The translations under genes and the position numbers were made by a program. A stretch of DNA of 64,000 nt, from contig NZ_CAEUHO010000004.1 in the NCBI RefSeq assembly GCF_903181435.1, forward strand, positions 1,302,001 to 1,366,000, written 5' to 3'. Source of the stretch: Bacteroides acidifaciens. Lineage in GTDB: Bacteria > Bacteroidota > Bacteroidia > Bacteroidales > Bacteroidaceae. The notes beneath the pieces are model-generated. The model was given only the letters and a program-made list of their open reading frames with translations, searched no databases and was not told the origin of the DNA. This document shows, piece by piece, positions 56,425 through 64,000 of this stretch (positions are counted from its first letter, which is position 1; each line of letters starts with the position of its first letter).

Positions 56425-58950
56425 TTATTTAAGTTTCTTCTTTAGGAAATCCAGCGCCTTTTCAGCAGCTTTTTCCGTTACTTTCTGCTTGATTGAGTCT
56501 TTGTTGGCAGTAGCGGCAGAATCCAGACCCAGTTTCTGACCGAGTTTGCTGATAGCCTCATCGGCTACGGCTTCAACAGCCTGGCTTGCCATACTCTTGG
56601 TATCGACACTGACTTTGGGAGAAGTAAACGAACCGCCGATTTTTAGGTCGAGAGTCATTAGTTTGGAGATATTTCCCGCGGATGCAGGCAACTTGATTTT
56701 TCCTGTATAATCAATGGTTTGGTCAAGTCCCGTGCTGCCGGAAAGATTCAGATTGTAATCTCCCATCTTAATATCGAACGGTTTCGTTTCTACACGTCCG
56801 TCTTTGATGATGAAATCAAGTGTCATATCTTTCACCTTCATATCTTTCAGGCTTGGTTGCTTCACAGCATCGGCAATCTGGTCGATTGCTTTCACTCCGC
56901 TTAAACTGAGGTCGCGGGTAGAAAGGCTGCCATCGCCTTGCATCGTATCCAATACAGGGCTCATGGCTGCATCCAAATCTGTCAATACATTGATGCTGCC
57001 GGAGAAATTTCCTTTCAGGTTTTCGAAGATAGGAGCCATCTTCTGTACCATATCCAGTTCTTTATAAGCCTGAGCGAAGACGATATTCGACAGTTTGAAT
57101 CCGGCTTTCAGTTCCGGTTTCTTCACGTTCGCGGTCGAATAATATCCGTTCATGACCACGTTTCCGCCCATAGTACTCATGGATAAATTCTTCATGTCTA
57201 CCTTACCGTCTTTTACGATAAGTTTGCCGTTCATATTGTTGAAAGACATCTTGTCGAATAATACCTGTTTCAGATTGGCATCCATCTGGAAGTCAATGTT
57301 GCGCGGCACTTCAACAATTCCGGTGGAAGTAGGTACAGAATCGGTAGCCGCTGCGTCCGGTGTAGCAGTTTCATCTGCGGAAGCAGTCATGAAATCATTC
57401 AGGTTGAAATAGTTGGAACGGATATTCAGCGTACCTTTTAAGGTCGTTCCTTTCAGTACGTAACCGATATAATTTTCAAACCGGCTGTCGGCAGTGATGT
57501 CGTTCTTGCCTATATTGACAGTCGTTTCGCTCAACTGGAGATATTTCGGAGTGAAAGTGAAAAGTGACTTCTTAATCTCTACATCCGGCATATCTTTCAT
57601 TTTCAGCTTCATACCCGTCAGTCCGATGGTGCCGGCAGCCTGCATACGTTCATACTGTTCCTGTTCGATGTAGGAGAGACGTCCCGACATTTGCATATCG
57701 GCGTCGATTGTCCCGTTCAATTCCATGTCTCCAAGCGGATATACCTGCTTAATCATGCCCAAGTTGAGAATACCTTTTGCTTCGGCTTTAAAGTCCGGGT
57801 CGCTGATTGGAGTTTTCACGTTGGCAGTCAGACTGAACGGATTGTTAGCCAGACGGAAGCTGAACGGATTAATGTCAACGGTAGTCAGGTCAATATTTCC
57901 ACCCGGATTCTGAACGTTAGCGCTAATATTGATTTGGTCTACGCCTGCCGGTAAAGCCGGATAGCGGAACATGGCATTTTTGACTTGCATATCAATATTG
58001 AATGAAGGAACGGTGTCTCCTTGCAGGATACCTTTGGCTGTTGCGGTAAGGGTGGCGGTTCCGTCTGTTTTCAGGCTGGAGAACTCAGTCGCGTAGATAG
58101 CAGGAATCAACGAAAGAATTTCCTTGAAACCGATATCATTCGTATTAAGTTTCAAATCCATGTCGATAGCCGGGTCTTTCAAGGCTACCCAGCCGTCGAT
58201 GCCGGCTTGGATGGCGTTAAGACGAATCGTATTATCCTTTAATGTGTATTTGTTGTTGGCGAGGTCGGCATCTACATCCATCTTTGCGGAGATATTGGCA
58301 TTTGCCAGGAAAGGAATCCCGTTCATCTTGTAAGTCAGGGATTTAGTTTCCGCTTCCAGTTTCAGGGTAGTATGTTCACTTCCCAAGTCTCCTGCGCAGA
58401 TAGCGTTGAAGTCGCGGATATCAGCATACATTTTCCCTTGTTGGTCATCATAGACCAGATTCATGTTTTTGATGACGAAACGTTGTAGCTTCACTTTGAA
58501 AGGAGAAGATTCTTCTTCGTCAACGGCTGGTGTTTCGTCGGTTGCGGTCGTGTCCGGTTTCATGATGTCCCAGTTGACTTGACCGTCCGGCAATACAATG
58601 GCGTGCAGCTTGGTGTCTTCAATGAAGATTTTAGAAATATCATAGCCACTATCTCCGAAAAGTGAGAATAGATTAATGGCGGCAGTAACTTCTCCGGCTT
58701 GTACAAGGGTATCGTTTGCGAATTCTCCCGTACCTTTCAGCCAGAAATCTTCGAGAGTGACAGAAGCCTGCGGGAAGTTACGGAACAGGCTAATGTTGAG
58801 TTTCTTAAAGTCAAATTGAGCGTTGAGCATCTTGTTGCCTTCTGTCTTTACGATATCGGCTATCTTACCCTGGAAGGCGAAAGGAAGAAGGAGCATCAGA
58901 ATGATAATTACTCCTACGGTGATAGCTGCGATTTTCAAACCTTTTTTCAT
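56425..58950 (-). CDS. AsmA-family envelope protein
   Basis: A large protein of 841 aa with a single N-terminal transmembrane anchor (about residues 7-26, IAAITVGVIIILMLLLPFAF) and a long periplasmic beta-rich body. Repeated amphipathic strands, and a C-terminal segment with LNLSGSTGLDQTIDYTGKI, fit the AsmA/AsmA_2 family. Such proteins are now linked to bridge-like lipid transport between the membranes; that role is inferred. The acidic low-complexity stretch near residue 140 (ATDETPAVDEEESS) is a linker. A -7 box lies 38-45 nt upstream. Confidence 0.88.
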   Translation of the reverse strand: MKKGLKIAAITVGVIIILMLLLPFAFQGKIADIVKTEGNKMLNAQFDFKKLNISLFRNFPQASVTLEDFWLKGTGEFANDTLVQAGEVTAAINLFSLFGDSGYDISKIFIEDTKLHAIVLPDGQVNWDIMKPDTTATDETPAVDEEESSPFKVKLQRFVIKNMNLVYDDQQGKMYADIRDFNAICAGDLGSEHTTLKLEAETKSLTYKMNGIPFLANANISAKMDVDADLANNKYTLKDNTIRLNAIQAGIDGWVALKDPAIDMDLKLNTNDIGFKEILSLIPAIYATEFSSLKTDGTATLTATAKGILQGDTVPSFNIDMQVKNAMFRYPALPAGVDQINISANVQNPGGNIDLTTVDINPFSFRLANNPFSLTANVKTPISDPDFKAEAKGILNLGMIKQVYPLGDMELNGTIDADMQMSGRLSYIEQEQYERMQAAGTIGLTGMKLKMKDMPDVEIKKSLFTFTPKYLQLSETTVNIGKNDITADSRFENYIGYVLKGTTLKGTLNIRSNYFNLNDFMTASADETATPDAAATDSVPTSTGIVEVPRNIDFQMDANLKQVLFDKMSFNNMNGKLIVKDGKVDMKNLSMSTMGGNVVMNGYYSTANVKKPELKAGFKLSNIVFAQAYKELDMVQKMAPIFENLKGNFSGSINVLTDLDAAMSPVLDTMQGDGSLSTRDLSLSGVKAIDQIADAVKQPSLKDMKVKDMTLDFIIKDGRVETKPFDIKMGDYNLNLSGSTGLDQTIDYTGKIKLPASAGNISKLMTLDLKIGGSFTSPKVSVDTKSMASQAVEAVADEAISKLGQKLGLDSAATANKDSIKQKVTEKAAEKALDFLKKKLK

Positions 58951-58987
58951 TTGCTTCTATTTTAAGAGTCTGATTATATGCAAGGAA

Positions 58988-58995
58988 CAAAATTA
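58988..58995 (-). promoter_or_regulatory. -7 box for the AsmA-family gene
   Basis: TAATTTTG on the minus strand matches TAnnTTTG, about 38 nt upstream of the ATG at 58950. Confidence 0.6.
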
Positions 58996-59197
58996 ATAAA
59001 ACTTTTTGATAATAAGGGGTAAAAGAGTTTTTTTTAGGGATTCTTATTTTTAAATTAGCAGAATCCAAAGTACGGGATTGTGTTAGGGACGGTTGAGGAT
59101 AGAGAGTAGGGGATGATAACTTAATCTGTAAATATATTTGCGTGTAGCTCTCCAAAGTAGACAATGGCTTTCCAAGGCGTTGTAAGTGGGGGATTCG

Positions 59198-59296
59198 TTC
59201 CTCGGTGAGCAACGACCTTTTCCTCGGTGGGGAACGGGGCTTTCCTCGGTGAGGAACGATGTGTTGGTCGGTGAGGAAGAAAACGGTCGGTTTCCG
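59198..59296. repeat. 22-nt-period palindrome array (core TTCCTC-GGT-GAGGAA)
   Basis: Copies of TTCCTCGGTGAGGAA, with at most a few changes, begin at 59198, 59220, 59242 and 59264, exactly 22 nt apart, and a decayed copy follows at 59286. Each core is a 6-bp inverted repeat around GGT. The array ends about 25 nt from the stop codon of the minus-strand helicase gene. The rest of the 369-nt gap has two TCCAA-containing words near 59151 and 59171 and the AsmA promoter; nothing else was seen. Confidence 0.9.
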
Positions 59297-59319
59297 TCTT
59301 TTTCATTTATATAGATTTA

Positions 59320-61317
59320 TTACTTTCTCTTTTTCTTCAGTTCCTCTGCGATTCTCCATTGTAACGCAGCTTCCACTTCTTTTCCTGCTTTCAGCAAAGC
59401 GTCACCGAATAGTTCATGTGCACCGGCATGCTCCGGTTTCAGGCTTGTCGCTTTATCCAGGTCGGCAATGGCTCCTTCCGTATCTTCTGTTTTTAGTCGA
59501 AGCTTTCCCCGGTTATAAACAGCTTTGAAATTTGCCGGATGAAGATTTACAGCCGTATTGAAACAGTTCTCCGCATCAAAATATTCTTTGTTGTTAAAGA
59601 GCGTGATTCCTTTTCGTATCCAGGCATCCACGTAGTTCGGGTCGAGACTGAGCGCCTTGTCATAGTTGGCAAGGGCGGCACGTGCGTCGTGTGCCTGAGT
59701 GATACACTCATTTCCCATTAACAGATACTCATGTGCGTATTGGCGCAGACGTTCCTGCTGTTCCTTCATCTGTTCCTTGAGCTTTTTATTCTGTTCTTTC
59801 AAGGTGTTGATGACACCGAGTTTCCGGCGGATGAAGCGGCGCGGGACAGGTTTTTCTATATCATAGCGGGAATGAATAGCTCGGAAAAATTGTTCCAGAC
59901 ACTCTTCCATATCTCCTTTGTCGAAAGCACGTGCGGCTGCGGCATATTGTACATCTGCCTGTGCCTGTTTCAATGCCTTGTCAATGGCTTGTCGGTTATT
60001 GAAACGTCCTGCAAAGTTCACAATCTCGGGACGGACGAAAACATCTGCCCTGTTAATCGGCTTTTTGAGCTGGATACCATCCAGTGAAGTGCAACGGCTA
60101 AGTGCGACATACGCTTGTCCACCAGCAAATACTCCGCCTGTAAAGTCAATGACTACCCGGCTGAAAGTCAATCCCTGGCTCTTGTGAACAGTAATAGCCC
60201 AAGCCAACCGGATAGGATATTGCGTGAAACTACCCAGTACTTCTTCCTCAATCTCTTTCGTCTTTTCGTTGTAACGATAGCGGATATTGCGCCATGAATC
60301 CCGTTTCACGTCACATTCTTTTCCGTCATCAGTGATAACGTATATCGTTTCCTCTTCCTCATCAATGCCGGCAATGACACCAATCGTACCATTCACCCAA
60401 CGACGGTCAAAGTCGTTCTTGATAAAGATAATCTGTGCACCGGGTTTTAATACAAGCTCTTGTGAGGTAGGTAGACTACTTTCGGGAAAGTCTCCTTCGA
60501 TTACTCCTTCAAAAGTAATCGGTTCTCCCGGAAGTTCGGCCAGTTTCTTCTCATTGATTGAATCTACCGTATCCCTTCGGGTAGCAAGCGTGATATACAT
60601 ATCCGCTTCCGATTCTTCAATCTGACTTCCATATCGGGTATTCAACAGTTGCAAATCCGCAGCTCCGGCAGTATTAGTACGAATGTGGTCAAGGACACCG
60701 ACAAAAACAGGGTCAGTCTGCCGATAAACCTTTTGTAGTTCGATAGACACCAAATCTATCTGACCGAATACCCGTGCAGAGAAAAAGTAGGGAGTAGGGT
60801 AGAATCGGTTTAATATTTCCCGCTCATCGTTCTTCACGACAGGTTCCAACTGGAAGACATCGCCTACCAATAACAACTGTTTTCCACCAAAAGGCTCACG
60901 TAAGTTATGGGAATATACGCGCAGGATACGGTCGATGGCATCAATAATATCCGCCCGCACCATTGAAATCTCGTCAATAATCACCAGTTCTATCTGTTCC
61001 AGTAACTTCCGGTGTGGTTTGGTATATTTGAAAAACTCGTGGATGCGTCCCCGTTGCAGGCTGAGGTTCGGGTCGTCCGGCAATAGCGGATAAAAGGGAA
61101 GTTTAAAGAAACTATGCATCGTGCTTCCCCCGGCATTGATTGCGGCAATACCCGTCGGAGCAAGTACGACATGTTTCTTTTTCGTATTCTCGCAGACGTA
61201 ACGCAGGAATGTAGATTTCCCTGTCCCCGCCTTTCCGGTCAGAAAGACCGACTGGCGTGTATATTGAATCAAGTTCAGGGCATCCTGAAACTCAGCGTTG
61301 TTAGTGTCTACGCTCAT
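59320..61317 (-). CDS. Pif1-like helicase fused to tetratricopeptide repeats
   Basis: A 665-aa cytoplasmic protein. The N-terminal two-thirds is an AAA/SF1B helicase of Pif1/RecD type: Walker A LTGKAGTGKSTFL near residue 30, Walker B IIDEISMVRAD near 113, LLVGDVFQLEP, and AWAITVHKSQGLTF with YVALSRCTSL near 385-415. A coiled-coil of about 25 residues (QNKKLKEQMKEQQERLR) leads into C-terminal TPRs (about 530-660: YDKALSLDPNYVDAW, FNTAVNLHPANFKAVY, DKATSLKPEHAGA). The fusion suggests a helicase tethered to a protein partner. It lies 24 nt downstream of the HAD gene. Confidence 0.92.
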   Translation of the reverse strand: MSVDTNNAEFQDALNLIQYTRQSVFLTGKAGTGKSTFLRYVCENTKKKHVVLAPTGIAAINAGGSTMHSFFKLPFYPLLPDDPNLSLQRGRIHEFFKYTKPHRKLLEQIELVIIDEISMVRADIIDAIDRILRVYSHNLREPFGGKQLLLVGDVFQLEPVVKNDEREILNRFYPTPYFFSARVFGQIDLVSIELQKVYRQTDPVFVGVLDHIRTNTAGAADLQLLNTRYGSQIEESEADMYITLATRRDTVDSINEKKLAELPGEPITFEGVIEGDFPESSLPTSQELVLKPGAQIIFIKNDFDRRWVNGTIGVIAGIDEEEETIYVITDDGKECDVKRDSWRNIRYRYNEKTKEIEEEVLGSFTQYPIRLAWAITVHKSQGLTFSRVVIDFTGGVFAGGQAYVALSRCTSLDGIQLKKPINRADVFVRPEIVNFAGRFNNRQAIDKALKQAQADVQYAAAARAFDKGDMEECLEQFFRAIHSRYDIEKPVPRRFIRRKLGVINTLKEQNKKLKEQMKEQQERLRQYAHEYLLMGNECITQAHDARAALANYDKALSLDPNYVDAWIRKGITLFNNKEYFDAENCFNTAVNLHPANFKAVYNRGKLRLKTEDTEGAIADLDKATSLKPEHAGAHELFGDALLKAGKEVEAALQWRIAEELKKKRK

Positions 61318-61341
61318 TCTTGTAAGTATAGTAAATCCTTT

Positions 61342-62130
61342 TTATTCAATGATTCCGAAATGTTTCATCGCTTTGCTGATTCCGTCCTCGTCAATGGGAG
61401 CCGTCACGTAATCGGCGGCAGCTTTTACATCATCCTTTGCCTGTCCCATAGCTACTCCGATAGCGGCATGGCGAAGCATACTGATGTCGTTTCCACCATC
61501 TCCGAATGACATCGTATCTTCCAACTTAATATCAAAGTAACGGATGATTTCATCAATCCCCTTTTGCTTTGTATCTCCTTTCGCGGTTACGTCGGCAAAA
61601 GATGGATACCAGCGACCTATCTCACATGTCGGGATAGACGGGCGGATTTCTTTTTCTTCTTCCTCTGTGATAAAAGGTGTCATTTGTATAATCTCTTTGC
61701 TGGTCGCTTCTTCAAAAGAAACAGTCGGGATAACATTCACATGCAGGAAATCATAGAATGTCTTTTTCACTATCTCGTCAGGCTGGCAAACGGATATGTT
61801 ATGTTCCTCTACAAAGATACAAGGCACTCCTTTCTTTTCGCAGAAAGCTGCCATTGCTTTTACTTCCTCTTGGGGGATGGCACTTTTATAAATAACTTGC
61901 TCACCGACAAAACAATAAGCCCCGTTCATGGTTATGTATCCATCTATGAGATTCCGGTCTTGTAGTTCGGAAAGGTTGTTGATAATAGCTTTCGGGCGTC
62001 CGGTAGCGATAAATATTTTGTGCCCTTTTGCATGGGCGGCTTCCAATGCCTTGATGGTAGAAGTCGGGATGCGGTGAGTTTCAAAACTGACCAGCGTTCC
62101 GTCTATATCAAAAAATAATGCTTTCGTCAT
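61342..62130 (-). CDS. Cof-type HAD-IIB phosphatase
   Basis: A cytoplasmic sugar-phosphate or nucleotide phosphatase of 262 aa. HAD motif I is ALFFDIDGTLVSF at the N-terminus with the nucleophile Asp; motif II lies around IFIATGRP, and motif IV is MSFGDGGNDISML near residue 208. The cap is of the IIB type. The actual substrate is unknown. Transcription starts from a -7 box about 25 nt upstream that abuts the promoter of the divergent aminotransferase gene. Confidence 0.93.
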   Translation of the reverse strand: MTKALFFDIDGTLVSFETHRIPTSTIKALEAAHAKGHKIFIATGRPKAIINNLSELQDRNLIDGYITMNGAYCFVGEQVIYKSAIPQEEVKAMAAFCEKKGVPCIFVEEHNISVCQPDEIVKKTFYDFLHVNVIPTVSFEEATSKEIIQMTPFITEEEEKEIRPSIPTCEIGRWYPSFADVTAKGDTKQKGIDEIIRYFDIKLEDTMSFGDGGNDISMLRHAAIGVAMGQAKDDVKAAADYVTAPIDEDGISKAMKHFGIIE

Positions 62131-62152
62131 AGGTTCCTTTTTGAATTGAATA

Positions 62153-62160
62153 CAAAAGTA
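62153..62160 (-). promoter_or_regulatory. -7 box for the HAD-helicase unit
   Basis: TACTTTTG on the minus strand, perfect TAnnTTTG, one base away from the opposite box at 62162-62169. Confidence 0.7.
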
Positions 62161-62161
62161 C

Positions 62162-62169
62162 TATTTTTG
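62162..62169 (+). promoter_or_regulatory. -7 box for the aminotransferase gene
   Basis: TATTTTTG on the plus strand, perfect TAnnTTTG, about 30 nt before the ATG. The two divergent boxes are back to back, so RNA polymerase cannot occupy both at once. Confidence 0.65.
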
Positions 62170-62198
62170 TCTCACATAACATAATAACATCATGCAGT

Positions 62199-63371
62199 AT
62201 GAAATATAATTTTGATGAAATAATAGACCGTAACGGTACAGACTCCGTTAAATGGGACGGAGTGGAAGGGCGTTGGGGACGCAAGGACTTGATTCCGATG
62301 TGGGTAGCTGATATGGATTTCCGTACAGCCCCTTTTGTGATAGACGCTTTGAAAAAACGCCTGGAGCATGAAGTGCTCGGATATACTTTTGCCTGCAAAG
62401 AATGGTCGGAATCCATAATCAACTGGTTACAGGCACGCCACGGGTGGACGGTAAGTGAGGAGATGCTGACATTCACTCCCGGCATTGTCCGTGGATTGGC
62501 TTTTGCTATTCACTGCTTTACGCAGAAAGGGGATAAAGTCATGGTGATGCCGCCTGTTTATCATCCTTTCTTTTTGGTAACTCAGAAGAATGAACGCGAA
62601 GTTGTATTTAGCCCGTTAGTGCTGAAAGACGGACAATATTATATTGATTTTGACCGTTTTCGCCAAGATATTCAGGGCTGCAAACTGCTTATTTTAAGTA
62701 ACCCTCATAATCCGGGCGGACGTGTATGGACAAAAGAGGAGCTGGCTCAAATAGCCGATATTTGTCATGAAAGCGGTACATTAATCATCTCTGACGAGAT
62801 TCATGCCGACTTGACTTTGCCGCCATACAAGCATCCTACGTTCGCTCTTATCTCGGAAAAAGCGCGGATGAATTCACTCATCTTTATGTCTCCGAGTAAA
62901 GCGTTCAATATGCCGGGACTGGCAAGCTCTTATGTAATTATAGAAAATGAGGAGCTTCGTCACCGTTTCCAAACATATATGGAAGCAAGTGAGTTCAGCG
63001 AAGGGCATCTGTTTGCTTACTTGAGTGTAGCAGCTGCTTACAGTCATGGTACTGAATGGCTTGAACAAGTACTTGCTTATATCAAGGAAAATGTGGACTT
63101 CACCGAAAACTATCTGAAAGAGCATATTCCTGCCATCAAGATGATTCGTCCGCAAGCTTCCTACCTTATCTTTTTGGATTGCCGTGAATTAGGACTAAAT
63201 CAGGAAGAACTGAACCGCCTTTTCATAGAAGATGCTCATTTGGCATTGAACGATGGAGCAACATTTGGCAAGGAAGGCGAAGGCTTCATGCGGTTGAATA
63301 TTGCTTGTCCGCGTACTACATTGGAACGTGCGTTGAAGCAGTTGGAGCAGGCAGTAATAAGCTTAAAGTAA
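62199..63371 (+). CDS. PatB/MalY-type PLP aminotransferase (probable cystathionine beta-lyase)
   Basis: A fold-type I PLP enzyme of 390 aa, cytoplasmic. The family signatures are DLIPMWVADMDFRTAP near residue 30, LSNPHNPGGRVW near 168, SDEIHADL, and MSPSKAFNMPGLASS with the PLP-binding lysine near 234. PatB/MalY proteins are often C-S beta-lyases acting on cystathionine; ordinary aminotransferase activity remains possible. It is monocistronic and followed by a palindrome array and a terminator. Confidence 0.92.
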   Translation: MKYNFDEIIDRNGTDSVKWDGVEGRWGRKDLIPMWVADMDFRTAPFVIDALKKRLEHEVLGYTFACKEWSESIINWLQARHGWTVSEEMLTFTPGIVRGLAFAIHCFTQKGDKVMVMPPVYHPFFLVTQKNEREVVFSPLVLKDGQYYIDFDRFRQDIQGCKLLILSNPHNPGGRVWTKEELAQIADICHESGTLIISDEIHADLTLPPYKHPTFALISEKARMNSLIFMSPSKAFNMPGLASSYVIIENEELRHRFQTYMEASEFSEGHLFAYLSVAAAYSHGTEWLEQVLAYIKENVDFTENYLKEHIPAIKMIRPQASYLIFLDCRELGLNQEELNRLFIEDAHLALNDGATFGKEGEGFMRLNIACPRTTLERALKQLEQAVISLK

Positions 63372-63403
63372 CCTCTTTGAAATGGGATTATACACTAGAA
63401 TTA

Positions 63404-63509
63404 TTCTCACCGAAATGAGAAATAATTCTCATCAATATGAGAACTTTTTCTCATCGCAGTGAGAATTATTTCTCATCACGATGAGAATATTTTCTCATAG
63501 GCATGGAAA
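63404..63509. repeat. 22-nt-period palindrome array (core TTCTCAT-N4-ATGAGAA)
   Basis: Five units of the form TTCTCAT NNNN ATGAGAA begin at 63404, 63426, 63448, 63470 and 63492, exactly 22 nt apart; the last is decayed. Spacers between units are only 4 nt, so the array can equally be read as half-sites alternating every 11 nt. It begins about 32 nt after the aminotransferase stop codon. Confidence 0.92.
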
Positions 63510-63621
63510 TATTTTGAGAAAAATAAGAGCGTAATCAGTTGATTACTATGTAGCTAGAAATGCTTGTGTATTGTCCTGTAATCAGAGATAAAGAAGTAGA
63601 GACTAACCTAAATTATAAAAT

Positions 63622-63656
63622 AAGCCCCTTTTCTACGAAATTCGGAAAAGGGGCTT
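63622..63656. terminator. Terminator in the convergent gap
   Basis: A 12-bp stem (AAGCCCCTTTTC with GAAAAGGGGCTT), an 11-nt loop and a following T-rich stretch. It probably serves both the aminotransferase and the opposite partial gene. Between the array and this hairpin nothing else is seen. Confidence 0.85.
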
Positions 63657-63701
63657 GTCTTTTAGGATAAGAAGTTTAAGAAATCAAATAAAGATAAACA
63701 C

Positions 63702-64000
63702 TTACTTCTGTATCAAATCTACCGGAATCAACCGCACTTCACTATTCAAGCCGGAAGGCAGCGGACTCCAATGCCCGTAATTAGCCGGGCGATAGTTTAA
63801 ATCGACAATATTGATTTCTTTAAACTTGCGCCACTGCACTCCCTGCCTGTCCAGTTCTGCTATTCGGTTTGCAGAAAGGTTCGTGACTTCTATTTCGATG
63901 TGGTTTTTTCCGGATTTCAGCAGATGACCTACTCTCAACTGATAAGGCACTGCCCACACACAACCCGCTTCCTGTCCGTTGATGCGGACACGGGCACTTT
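63702..64000 (-). CDS. C-terminal fragment of a probable GH106-like rhamnosidase (partial)
   Basis: About 98 residues of open frame run in from the right edge (beginning SARVRINGQEAG on the minus strand) to the stop at 63702. The segment WAVPYQLRVGHLLKSGKNHIE, then VTNLSANRIAEL, resembles the beta-sandwich end domain of large secreted glycosidases of the GH106/GH2 type. The ending LPSGLNSEVRLIP is typical of alpha-L-rhamnosidases. The N-terminus and catalytic domain are outside the window. A rhamnogalacturonan locus beyond this edge would fit the B. thetaiotaomicron layout as I recall it. The family call is tentative. Confidence 0.5.
   Translation of the reverse strand, partial: SARVRINGQEAGCVWAVPYQLRVGHLLKSGKNHIEIEVTNLSANRIAELDRQGVQWRKFKEINIVDLNYRPANYGHWSPLPSGLNSEVRLIPVDLIQK

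Noticed and set aside
58865..59212. 115-codon minus-strand reading frame
   Set aside because: It overlaps the asmA start, its promoter and the edge of a repeat array, with no family resemblance.
63404..63509. Possible CRISPR array (also considered for the other four 22-nt arrays)
   Set aside because: Units are 14-18-nt palindromes with spacers of only 4-8 nt, the repeats vary, and no cas genes are in the window.

Overview
The window looks like a chromosomal segment of a gut Bacteroides close to B. thetaiotaomicron. The grounds are SusC/SusD pairs, a hybrid two-component regulator, TAnnTTTG-type -7 promoter boxes, a MurF-Alr fusion, an NADH-dehydrogenase-like operon without nuoEFG, and a gene order I associate with the pectin loci of that species. 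The species is inferred from memory of gene content, not from a search.

Layout. (1) 1-9911, minus strand: nuoA-B-CD-H-I-J-K-L-M-N, an eleven-subunit complex I encoded by ten genes; nuoN runs off the left edge. (2) 10030-15245, minus: a small exported unknown protein, then trkH, trkA and dxs. (3) 15315-23478, plus: a GSCFA-family gene overlapping murF-alr, then tatA, tatC and a large Dna2-like nuclease-helicase that overlaps tatC. (4) 23479-23874: gene-free, with three hairpins and one or two candidate small RNAs. (5) 23875-51277: a pectin (homogalacturonan) utilisation locus. Minus strand: hexuronate-type MFS transporter, KduI with a signal peptide, and a GatC-like PTS IIC. Plus strand: GH105, CE8, CE12-CE8 and the HTCS regulator. 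Minus strand again: SusC, SusD, a surface lipoprotein, a CE8-like lipoprotein and three PL1-type lyases. (6) 51278-52585: a 1.3-kb gene-free stretch with two palindrome arrays and hairpins. (7) 52586-63371: housekeeping genes (radical SAM, flavodiiron protein, nagB, YciO/YrdC, AsmA, Pif1-TPR helicase, HAD phosphatase, PatB-like aminotransferase). (8) From 63702 to the right edge: the C-terminus of a secreted-enzyme-like protein resembling GH106 rhamnosidases, probably the edge of a second pectin locus.

How the pectin genes fit together (inference from families). SusC/D and the lipoproteins capture and import pectin fragments. CE8 and CE12 enzymes strip methyl and acetyl groups, PL1 lyases cut the chain, and GH105 removes the unsaturated end sugar in the periplasm. 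KduI, here apparently periplasmic, would isomerise that sugar, and the MFS and/or the orphan PTS IIC would carry products inward. The HTCS senses an oligosaccharide and activates the locus.

The least expected structure is in the non-coding DNA. Five intergenic arrays (30526-30695, 51639-51740, 51898-51957, 59198-59296, 63404-63509) each consist of short repeats, palindromic in most, with a period of 22 nt, yet each array has a different core sequence. A second class of element is built of about 7-nt repeats arranged as inverted arms (7261-7345, 18891-18976, a short relative at 1284-1321, and one in frame inside murF at 16521-16608). I know of no named family for the 22-nt arrays.
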